Source: Acidobacteriota bacterium
GTDB lineage: Bacteria; Acidobacteriota; Terriglobia; Terriglobales; Acidobacteriaceae
Reading direction: 5' to 3'
Length of the DNA stretch: 13,424 bases
Assembly: GCA_021779695.1 (NCBI GenBank)
Contig: JAJYAE010000096.1
Span: 1 to 13,424, forward strand
Below the pieces are notes generated by a model. That model did no database searches. It saw only the letters and a list, made by a program, of their open reading frames with translations, and was not told the origin of the DNA. The position numbers and the translations under genes were made by a program. Positions 1 to 5,730 of this stretch are shown here, one piece after another (position 1 is the stretch's first letter; every line of letters begins with the position of its first letter).

Positions 1-828
1 GTCAGCGATGGGAATACCCTCGGCAAGCCAAAGACGGGCCGAGGCAATATCGACGGTGCGCTGCGCGTAATAGAGGGGATCGGGTTTATCGGCGCGGTGC
101 AAAGCAAGCTCGTGGGTCAGCTTCGCGGGGTCCTGGCCATGGGCAAGCTGGCTGCAAACCCAGGCCCAATCGTTTTCCGAATGGGAGCGCTTATTCGATG
201 GTGATTTGCGTGCGTTCCCGCGTAGCGGCAGCACGCAAGAGCCGACAGTATCATCAAGCCGGAAGTCGTCCGGACCGTAGGTGGCATCTGCCGGGTATTC
301 GACCGCGACAGAATGAGCGGGAGAATACTTGCGATTCAGGAATCCGGGGACGCGCAGCACCCGGTTCCGATCGCTGCAAGCAGGGTCGCCGCCGAAGGTG
401 TGGGCGAGCAGTTTGAGCGTCTGTTCCTGCTGCCCGAAGTCGAAGCCCGCGACCCGCCAAAGCGCCTGATACTTGCCCGGCGAAGTCGAAAGAATCGCGG
501 TCGGTGCGGGAACTGAATCCGACGCCCGCAGCGCAGCGAGCCGGGCGTCGCCGTCGGTATCAATATCTATATAGATGTGGCGGACGGAAGCGATGGACTC
601 CTTGGTCCGCTTCCGGCTGCCAGGGCGGAGCGGATTGGCGGAGACGTAGATGTTTGCGCCATTGTCGTTCTCGAAGGCAAGCCACGCGAGATAACGCGGC
701 GCGAGAACTTGTTCGAGCGTAACCACGCGCTGCTGTGGCCGAGGCGCATCTTCCCGGCGCAGCAGGAGCGCAATCGTTTCGCAGGAGGCGAAACAATGGG
801 TGAGAAAGTCGGTGGCAACTCGATTCAT
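1..828 (-). CDS. RepB-type DNA primase, partial (C-terminus beyond window)
   Basis: This open frame of 276 codons starts at ATG 828 and is still open at base 1, so only the N-terminal part is visible. GAGG at 838-835, 6 nt upstream, supports the start. The protein fits the RepB-like primase domain of the archaeo-eukaryotic primase superfamily. It has a hydrophobic strand with the acidic pair IYIDIDTD (residues 85-92, D88 and D90 as likely metal ligands). TSPGKYQALW follows (115-124), then GGDPACSDRNRVLRVPGF and NRKY (146-168). That order of DxD, SPGK-Y and D-x-x-R-x-x-R-x-PG-x-x-NRK is what I know of plasmid and phage RepB primases, which make primers on single-stranded DNA. It lies 93 nt downstream of ssb in the same direction, suggesting priming of the incoming or replicating element strand. 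The missing C-terminus could carry a helicase or other domain. A full replication initiator is an alternative. Confidence 0.8.
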   Translation of the reverse strand, partial: MNRVATDFLTHCFASCETIALLLRREDAPRPQQRVVTLEQVLAPRYLAWLAFENDNGANIYVSANPLRPGSRKRTKESIASVRHIYIDIDTDGDARLAALRASDSVPAPTAILSTSPGKYQALWRVAGFDFGQQEQTLKLLAHTFGGDPACSDRNRVLRVPGFLNRKYSPAHSVAVEYPADATYGPDDFRLDDTVGSCVLPLRGNARKSPSNKRSHSENDWAWVCSQLAHGQDPAKLTHELALHRADKPDPLYYAQRTVDIASARLWLAEGIPIAD

Positions 829-872
829 CTTTAACCTCGTTCGGGAACGCGATTTCACGGGCCGGTTAGCAG

Positions 873-902
873 ACGGGAAGCCCGGCAAAGCCGGGCTCCC
901 GT
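873..902 (-). terminator. GC-rich hairpin between ssb and primase
   Basis: This is a 13-bp inverted repeat with one unpaired base and a 3-nt loop. The arms acggg-agcccggc and gccgggct-cccgt pair around aaa on the plus strand. It lies 19 nt after the ssb stop and 44 nt before the primase start. No T-run follows on the minus strand, so it is not a classical intrinsic terminator. It could be a partial terminator, a processing or stability hairpin separating ssb from the primase message, or a protein site. The hairpin itself is certain; its role is inferred. Confidence 0.5.
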
Positions 903-921
903 GAAGGGCAAAGACGAAGCC

Positions 922-1311
922 TTACGCGGCCTCGTCCTCGACAGGAATCTCCTCCTCGAAGACTTCCTCGGCGGCCTTTTCGGCGCGGTCGAGCTTGAGG
1001 ATGGAGGTAACGCGGATGCTGTCGGTGCGCACCGGCTTTTTGGCCTTCTTGGGCGTGTACTCGGTGTGCCGAATCTCGCCCTCGACCTGTACGTGCGCGC
1101 CCTTCTTGAGCGTGGCCGCGAATTCACCGAACTTGCCGAAGACGATGCAGCGATGCCATTCGGTGTGCGAGATGTATTCGCCGGACTCTTTGTCCTTGTA
1201 AGAGGTCTTGGTGGCGATGGAGAAAGTGGTGAACTTCTGGTTGTTCTTGCCGGTGCGAACTTCGGCATCGTTGCCGAGATAGCCAATGAGAGTTGCGCGA
1301 TTCAGATACAT
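922..1311 (-). CDS. ssb: single-stranded DNA-binding protein (SSB)
   Basis: This is a 129-aa SSB that coats single-stranded DNA during replication or transfer. The OB-fold runs from MYLNRATLIGYLGNDAEVR at the N-terminus through TFSIATK, the typical TEWHRCIVFGKFGE (residues 50-63), GAHVQVEGEIRH (71-82) and RVTSILKLD (100-108). The tail is short and acidic and ends EEVFEEEIPVEDEAA. The usual DDDIPF tip is replaced by EEIPV followed by six more residues. ATG 1311 is preceded by GGAG at 1323-1320 with 8 nt spacing. The frame stays open upstream to 1656, but that extension has no SSB character. The gene follows the T4SS block after a gap of about 475 bp and precedes the primase, which suggests a role in the element's own DNA metabolism. 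Annotation as SSB is secure; that it belongs to the element rather than the host is inferred from context. Confidence 0.93.
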   Translation of the reverse strand: MYLNRATLIGYLGNDAEVRTGKNNQKFTTFSIATKTSYKDKESGEYISHTEWHRCIVFGKFGEFAATLKKGAHVQVEGEIRHTEYTPKKAKKPVRTDSIRVTSILKLDRAEKAAEEVFEEEIPVEDEAA

Positions 1312-1349
1312 GATTGAGTCTCCGTTTTTGAATTCCCGATCTGCTCGGG

Positions 1350-1754
1350 TCACACCTGGCAACGCCATGCGAGTGGGCGCGACTCCCAAGGCCGAAGCTC
1401 TGCATTTGCGGAGGGTCCGGCGTAATCTTTTCGGTGTACTTTCCGAACAAGATTTCGATGGAAACCGTAAAAGCAGAAGAGCGAGCTTGCCGTCGGGCGT
1501 CGTATAGGCCCCGAAGCAGTGACCGAGTAGGCGAGGAATTGAACCGGGGAGACTCGCATCTGACCGCAATCTCTCCGCTTTCCGGCGATGCCATCGACCG
1601 GCAAACCAGATCCACGTTTCTCGCCAGACCTCGGGACAAAGAGCCACATTTCGCACCCCATGCTGCCGTCTTCACGTTCGGTGCGGCCACGCTCAAGTGC
1701 GCACAGGGTGGGGGGGATTCTGTCTGCGACACCGTGCTCAAGAAGGCTGTTCAT
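1350..1754 (-). CDS. doubtful 134-aa ORF between virB11 and ssb
   Basis: This is an uncertain gene in the only long gap of the block (1312-1789). ATG 1754 has a good ribosome site, GGAGG at 1766-1762 with 7 nt spacing, and lies 35 nt after the virB11 stop. The 134-aa product (MNSLLEHGVADRIPP at the start) has no signal peptide, clear membrane segment or motif I recognise. All three minus frames are open over much of this stretch, so openness is weak evidence. The composition (many Arg, Cys, Ser) resembles non-coding translation. A run of seven C on the minus strand (1716-1710) falls at codons 14-16, where a slip would change frame. The stretch may instead be a leader holding the ssb promoter; I saw no convincing -35/-10 pair. 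I recognise no family. Confidence 0.3.
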   Translation of the reverse strand: MNSLLEHGVADRIPPTLCALERGRTEREDGSMGCEMWLFVPRSGEKRGSGLPVDGIAGKRRDCGQMRVSPVQFLAYSVTASGPIRRPTASSLFCFYGFHRNLVRKVHRKDYAGPSANAELRPWESRPLAWRCQV

Positions 1755-1789
1755 GGCCGTGCCTCCGATCTGCGTTTCCATCTGCTCGA

Positions 1790-2767
1790 TCACGCCGCAA
1801 GCGCAGAGGAAACCCGATAGAGTTCCTCGGTCTCGAAGGACTGGTCCGCGTGGCTGTAGCCCTTTACGGTGATTAGCTCGCGTACCCGGCGCTGGCCCGT
1901 GGAATTGCGTTCGCAGTAGAGAACGAAATCGACTGCCTTTCCGGTCTGCGACCGGATGAATTGCTGGTCGAGATTGGTCCGGGCGCTGAGCGCCATATCC
2001 GCCAGCCTGTCGAGAGCATCGACAGCCGAATCGGCGTGCAATGTTGAGAGCGTTCCGCCGTGGCCGGTGTTCATCGCTTGCAAGAGGTCGTAACCGCACT
2101 CATCGCGGATTTCGCCCATAATGATCCGGTCGGGACGATGCCGCAGAGCGGCGGCGACAAGCTGGCTTGGCGTGACGGCAACCTGGCCGGGAATGGCGGC
2201 GACGGCCTCCCAGCGAACGGCATTGGGATGCGCAATCTTCAACTCGGCTGGCTGCTCGATTACAATCAACCGCTCTGTGATGGGAATATGATCGAGCAAG
2301 GCTTTCATCAGGGTCGTCTTCCCTGAGCCGGTTCCACCCGCGATAATGCCGTTCTTTCGTTCGCTGATAAGCCGCACGATGGTATCCCGAACGCGGTTCG
2401 GAAAACTGCCCGATGCAACAAGCTCATCCGAGGTGAACCAGCGGTTGAATTTGCGCACCGTCAGTGTCGGGCCATAAACCGACGAGGGCGGGCCGACAAC
2501 GGCGACGCGCGAACCGTCCGGCAAGCGCGTATTCAGAATCGGATTCTGGCCGGTGAGGTCCTGGCCGAGAATGCGCGCGACGCGCTCAATCGCGGCCTGA
2601 AGCCGGTCGTTGGTGTATGGTGCGCGCAGTGCAATGTGCTCAATGACACCATTGCGATCCGCGAACACGCCGGTCGTCCCGTTAATCATCAAGTCGGAGA
2701 TCGACGGATCAAGCAAAAGCTCGCGCAGTTCCTCGGGAAAGAACGGCAGAATCAGATCGAAGCTCAT
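1790..2767 (-). CDS. virB11: VirB11/TrbB-type secretion ATPase
   Basis: This is a 325-aa hexameric cytoplasmic ATPase that powers pilus assembly and substrate transfer at the inner-membrane base of the T4SS. Visible in order are an N-terminal domain (1-130) with GQNPILNTRLPDGSRVA, the Walker A loop GGTGSGKT (144-151), an Asp-box-like stretch RLIVIEQPAELKI (166-178), the Walker B region RPDRIIMGEIRD (211-222) and the His box TGHGGTLSTLHA (234-245). These are diagnostic of the VirB11/PulE family, and the length is normal. The start at ATG 2767 makes a 4-nt ATGA overlap with the virB8 stop, implying translational coupling. An in-frame extension to 2950 runs inside virB8 and is rejected. VirB11 is last in the T4SS block here, whereas in classical trb operons trbB is first. 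Confidence 0.95.
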   Translation of the reverse strand: MSFDLILPFFPEELRELLLDPSISDLMINGTTGVFADRNGVIEHIALRAPYTNDRLQAAIERVARILGQDLTGQNPILNTRLPDGSRVAVVGPPSSVYGPTLTVRKFNRWFTSDELVASGSFPNRVRDTIVRLISERKNGIIAGGTGSGKTTLMKALLDHIPITERLIVIEQPAELKIAHPNAVRWEAVAAIPGQVAVTPSQLVAAALRHRPDRIIMGEIRDECGYDLLQAMNTGHGGTLSTLHADSAVDALDRLADMALSARTNLDQQFIRSQTGKAVDFVLYCERNSTGQRRVRELITVKGYSHADQSFETEELYRVSSALAA

Positions 2768-3549
2768 CTTGCCGCTCCCGTGATTTTTGCCGCGCTTGCT
2801 CCGGGCGCAACTACATCCACGGAGACACGGTTTTCGTGGAACTCGGTGATGGTCAATCCCAGCGGATTGATGAACTCGTATTGCGGGAACACGCGCGACT
2901 GGTCGCTGACCTGTTTGGGATTCAGATAGTAGGTGATACTGAGCAGCCAATGCTCCGTCCGCGGCTCGTGGGAGTTCTGCGCAGAGTAGAACTTATCGAG
3001 CGTCATCAAAGCCGTTCCGCGCGCAATTTTCGCGCCTTGAACGGTCTCCTCGGACATGGATGTGATGGTTACGTTCTGGACTTGGACATCGCTCGATTCG
3101 ATCTGACCCGCTGCGACTTGGGAAACGAGATGATTAGCGTTATCGTCGGCCATCAATTTGGAGGCGAGAGCCTGCGAAAGAAAGTAATAGTTGAGCGGAT
3201 ACTTCTTGGCGATTACGTCGCGGTTTACGGTGTAACGGTAGTTTGCCCAATCGGTCAGATAGGTGCGGACTTCGCCCTCACGCGGGCTGTAATTCAGGTC
3301 CGAATACTGGATCGCCTGTGCCCGTCCCATCTCGTCGATGCGAATGTAACGATTGACAATCGGTCGGTGCGCCAATGATAGGTTCATCCCCAGCGAACAG
3401 AGCAGCAGCACCGTGCCGCAACCGATGATGAGGCGATAGGTTTTCCGCTCTGCGTAATGCGAAGCATAGACCTCGTTGCCGATCTGATCGGCGAGCAAGA
3501 CTTGCTCCGGGGCCAACTGTTCTTTAATGCGTGCTGTGCGTGTGAGCAT
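2764..3549 (-). CDS. virB8: VirB8/TrbF inner-membrane scaffold protein
   Basis: This 261-aa bitopic inner-membrane protein has a periplasmic domain that organises the T4SS channel and contacts VirB10 and the pilin proteins. A short cytoplasmic N-terminus is followed by one membrane segment (about 38-57, RLIIGCGTVLLLCSLGMNLSL). The soluble NTF2-like VirB8 domain follows (about 80-245), with SPREGEVRTYLTDWANYRYTV (88-108) and RTEHWLLSITYYLNP (197-211). I chose ATG 3549, with AAAGGA about 12 nt upstream, over an in-frame TTG at 3573. The gene overlaps the preceding 61-aa gene by 26 nt and overlaps virB11 by 4 nt, so the three are likely co-translated. The family call rests on topology, domain pattern and operon position. 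Confidence 0.9.
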   Translation of the reverse strand: MLTRTARIKEQLAPEQVLLADQIGNEVYASHYAERKTYRLIIGCGTVLLLCSLGMNLSLAHRPIVNRYIRIDEMGRAQAIQYSDLNYSPREGEVRTYLTDWANYRYTVNRDVIAKKYPLNYYFLSQALASKLMADDNANHLVSQVAAGQIESSDVQVQNVTITSMSEETVQGAKIARGTALMTLDKFYSAQNSHEPRTEHWLLSITYYLNPKQVSDQSRVFPQYEFINPLGLTITEFHENRVSVDVVAPGASAAKITGAAR

Positions 3550-3709
3550 GATGGGGACTCGTCCTTTGTTCAAGAGTCAGAAACAGGTTCAACGTGTAAA
3601 AGAAAACAACAACGGACAGAATGCCGAAAACGGACAAGAACAGATAACGCAATGGCCTTGTCAGCCCGAGCCGGCGAAGCAACAGGATTCCGAGAAGGTA
3701 TTGCCACAT
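3524..3709 (-). CDS. small membrane protein with His-rich tail, unknown function
   Basis: This predicted 61-aa protein starts at ATG 3709, 4 nt after the virB6 stop, with GGAAG inside the virB6 3' end as possible ribosome site. A hydrophobic N-terminal stretch (MWQYLLGILLL), a basic turn (RRLGLTRPLR, 12-21) and a long hydrophobic segment (22-44) suggest one or two membrane passes. The C-terminus SPHHAHTHSTH has five histidines in eleven residues. That tail is encoded largely where the gene overlaps virB8 (3524-3549), so the residues may be constrained by the other frame. I recognise no family. Its place between virB6 and virB8 suggests an inner-membrane accessory subunit of the channel. It could also be a chance ORF, but tight spacing and clear hydrophobicity favour a real gene. 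Confidence 0.6.
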   Translation of the reverse strand: MWQYLLGILLLRRLGLTRPLRYLFLSVFGILSVVVFFYTLNLFLTLEQRTSPHHAHTHSTH

Positions 3710-3713
3710 GGCT

Positions 3714-4637
3714 TTACAAACTTCCAGTCATGGCAATGGCTGAGGCGGCAACGCCGACAGCCTGCGTAATGTTGCTCGCCATTCCAGCGGTCCCGCCAAA
3801 GATTGCCTGGGTCATGCTGGGGATAAAGAGCATGTTGATGATGAAGGCAATGAACACCATCGTGCAGGGGATGAGATTGGCAAGCCACATCTCCATCGAA
3901 TAGTTGCCGTTGAAAGTCTGCTGGATGAAGGCGTTCATAAAGCCTCCCCAAACGAAGATGAACGCGGCGGCTACGGCGCGGATCATGGCAAAGCCGATCA
4001 GCACGTCGAGAAAGTGAAAGAACTTCGCCCGGAATGTCCTGGTCATCAGCAACGGAATGAATACCGGGCCGAAGAGCGCCGTGACGCCATAGAGGATGAA
4101 CGAAGAGCAGTTGATAAGGAACAAAATCGCCGATGCCAACCCCAAGAGTCCTTGCACAACGAAGTAGCAAAGGATCTGCATCGGAGCCATGAGCGATGGC
4201 ATGGCAGTATTGTCGCCTGCCGTCTTCAGGAGTTGCAGGAGGTTATCCAATGAATTCTGGTCAAACGCGGCGACCATAGCCTGCGCGATATACGAAAAGA
4301 AGTGGTTGACGCCAAAGCTCGCTCCGGGGAACGGATTCACCCAATAGTTGATGAGCAGGCAGCAGATGATGAGCCGTAGCAGAAAGTGTGTCAGATCGCC
4401 CGCGCGGACCGGGTGCGTGTGAAAGCGCAGCGTCATCCCCGACGTGTTCCAGTTGACGACCATACTGATAAGCGTGAACAGCGCGATGCAACTCAACTCG
4501 GTCAATCCAAGCTGCGTTAAAGCGCCTCCATTCTGCGTGGTCAGATTCGTCAAGTTGTTGGTGAACTGATAAAGCCAGTCCACGCCGGAGCTTGCGCTCG
4601 GTAATGCCTGCGCCAATAGTGTCGGGGAAACCATCAT
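3714..4637 (-). CDS. virB6: VirB6/TrbL polytopic inner-membrane channel protein
   Basis: This 307-aa polytopic protein is expected to form the inner-membrane part of the T4SS translocation path. Hydrophobic segments lie near 50-63, 84-100, 152-175, 177-198, 208-230 and 255-272, with a large extracytoplasmic loop between (about 100-150). This matches the VirB6/TrbL layout of five or more passes around a central loop. The conserved-looking core ILYGVTALFGPVFIPLL (181-197) followed by the FFHFLDVLIGFAMIRAV region is typical. The start is ATG 4637 (or ATG 4634), with GGGAGG 5 nt upstream. The C-terminus is short, with none of the long extensions of some VirB6 proteins. It sits 18 nt after the 68-aa gene and 4 nt before the 61-aa gene, within the operon. 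Confidence 0.88.
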   Translation of the reverse strand: MMVSPTLLAQALPSASSGVDWLYQFTNNLTNLTTQNGGALTQLGLTELSCIALFTLISMVVNWNTSGMTLRFHTHPVRAGDLTHFLLRLIICCLLINYWVNPFPGASFGVNHFFSYIAQAMVAAFDQNSLDNLLQLLKTAGDNTAMPSLMAPMQILCYFVVQGLLGLASAILFLINCSSFILYGVTALFGPVFIPLLMTRTFRAKFFHFLDVLIGFAMIRAVAAAFIFVWGGFMNAFIQQTFNGNYSMEMWLANLIPCTMVFIAFIINMLFIPSMTQAIFGGTAGMASNITQAVGVAASAIAMTGSL

Positions 4638-4655
4638 CTTTGCCTCCCATCCGAA

Positions 4656-4862
4656 TCAGGGAACGTAGGACCGCCAGGTATCGCCTTCTTTGCCTGCGGC
4701 GGAGTTGTGCTGCTTCTTGTTCTGCTCGACCTGTCTGCGAAATTGCTCGCGCAGGACAGCCGCTTTGTGTGCTTCGTAGCGTTGGTAAATCGCGGCGCTG
4801 GCGAGAATGCCCAGCGCCGCAAGGATGGCAATCAGAATCTTCGTTTGAAGGAGTCTCAGCAT
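4656..4862 (-). CDS. 68-aa membrane protein sharing its C-terminal tail with VirB5
   Basis: This predicted bitopic protein has an N-terminal hydrophobic segment (7-26, TKILIAILAALGILASAAIY) and a charged, probably helical region (27-52, RYEAHKAAVLREQFRRQVEQ). It ends SAAGKEGDTWRSYVP. The start at ATG 4862 lies 11 nt after the virB5 stop, with AGGA 8 nt upstream. No lipobox cysteine is present. Its position directly after virB5/trbJ matches that of trbK (entry exclusion) in RP4-type operons, but TrbK is a small lipoprotein, so the equivalence is only positional. The last ten residues, EGDTWRSYVP, closely match the end of VirB5, EGNTWQTYLP, and the DNA around both stops is about 80% identical over 33 nt. 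A part-duplication or a shared docking tail is likely. I do not recognise the family. Confidence 0.7.
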   Translation of the reverse strand: MLRLLQTKILIAILAALGILASAAIYQRYEAHKAAVLREQFRRQVEQNKKQHNSAAGKEGDTWRSYVP

Positions 4863-4873
4863 AGAGTTGTCCT

Positions 4874-5547
4874 TCAGGGAAGATAGGTTTGCCAGGTATT
4901 GCCTTCGCGGGCGGCGCTGACATCGTTCGACGCTCGCTGCTGCTGAACGAAGGCCGCGGTGTTCAGGTCAATTGCCGCCGCGTTCCGCTGCTGCATGTTG
5001 GCGACGGCCATCTGCGTGGCAAGACACGATTGCAAAGTGCCCTGCGTTTGCATCTCGGCCATCTTCTGCGCCTCGGCCGCGTTGAGGAGATTCAACTGTT
5101 GGACTTCGCTATTGGTCGTATCCGATCCGTCGAGTTCGTTGGCGGCGAGCGTGTTCACAGCCGTCGTGTTCTGTGTCCGCGCTGCCCGGTACTGGCCCAC
5201 GGCAGTGAGGCAGTCGGGCGAAACGGAGTCCGACGCCTCGATCATGGCAAGCTGCGAAAGTTGCGCGCTGCCCGGCGTCTGCCCCTGTAAGTAAGTGGTT
5301 GTGTTGCTCGACACTGGGACGGTCGCTGCCGTCCACGCCGTTGAAGATGCAGACGGCGAGTTGGTGTTGAGGGCGGTGGTCATCCCGTTGGTTTCACCGA
5401 ACAGATTCTTGACATTCGTGGTCTTCAGGGTCGTCAAGACGGCCTGCCACTGCTGTTTGACCGAGAAGTGGGTGAGATTGTTCTTGATCGCGTTGTACTG
5501 CATTTGGAGCGTGGTGAGTTGCTGAACCAGGCTCCCGTAGCTGGTGG
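4874..5547 (-). CDS. virB5: VirB5/TrbJ minor pilus protein, exon 2 (main part)
   Basis: This is the second exon of an intron-split gene. Joined to 7658-7547 it gives 786 nt, encoding 261 aa. VirB5/TrbJ proteins are periplasmic, helical minor pilins at the pilus tip or channel. This exon begins inside the codon for Pro38 and continues TSYGSLVQQLTTLQMQYNAI, with long helical, Gln/Asn/Ala-rich stretches (LNAAEAQKMAEMQTQG, TQMAVANMQQRNAAAI). Two cysteines (in SPDCLTA and QSCLATQ) may form a disulfide. It ends SAAREGNTWQTYLP. The frame is also open upstream to 5809, but those codons lie in the intron tail and encode nothing TrbJ-like. It is followed after 11 nt by the 68-aa gene with a similar tail. 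The family assignment rests on the signal peptide, the FGLGDIVFDP start, composition and position. The splice junction is inferred from the sequence. Confidence 0.85.
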
Positions 5548-5695
5548 GTAGGGTCGAGAACTGGCGCGGTATTCGTAGAGTGAGCCTATCTGTTGCTCCC
5601 CGTTCCCTCTGGGAGTGCCTCATTAGCTCATTCATAAATCCGTTTCCAGCTCCCGCCACGTCGAACGCAACGTGCGGTTTTCCCGCATTGCGCTC
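5548..5695 (-). ncRNA. intron domains V and VI with branch point
   Basis: Domain V (5695-5663) is a 33-nt hairpin: lower stem GAGCGCAA with TTGCGTTC, upper stem GCGG with CCGC, the usual 3' bulge, and a GAAAA loop rather than a strict GNRA tetraloop. The AGC near its 5' side is the expected catalytic triad. Domain VI is long. Bases 5655-5646 pair with 5564-5555, and two more G-C pairs (5657-5656 with 5553-5552) lie on the other side of a single unpaired A at 5554. That A is 7 nt from the 3' end, the position expected of the branch-point adenosine. The distal part of domain VI (about 80 nt) is much longer than usual. All pairings were worked out by eye. Confidence 0.8.
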
Positions 5696-5730
5696 TCCTG
5701 TTTGCTTCGTGCCAAGGGTTATGTGACCTA

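Noticed and set aside
1535..1545. A tRNA T-arm-like GGTTCAATTCC on the minus strand
   Set aside because: The flanking bases do not form the 5-bp T stem, and no acceptor, D or anticodon arm could be found around it.
922..1656. A longer SSB with a 115-residue N-terminal extension
   Set aside because: SSB begins at MYLNRATLIGYLG with its own ribosome site; the extension has no OB-fold features and the composition of non-coding sequence.
1790..2950. A longer VirB11 start inside virB8
   Set aside because: The extension is the out-of-frame shadow of virB8; ATG 2767 makes a normal 4-nt overlap and fits the family start.
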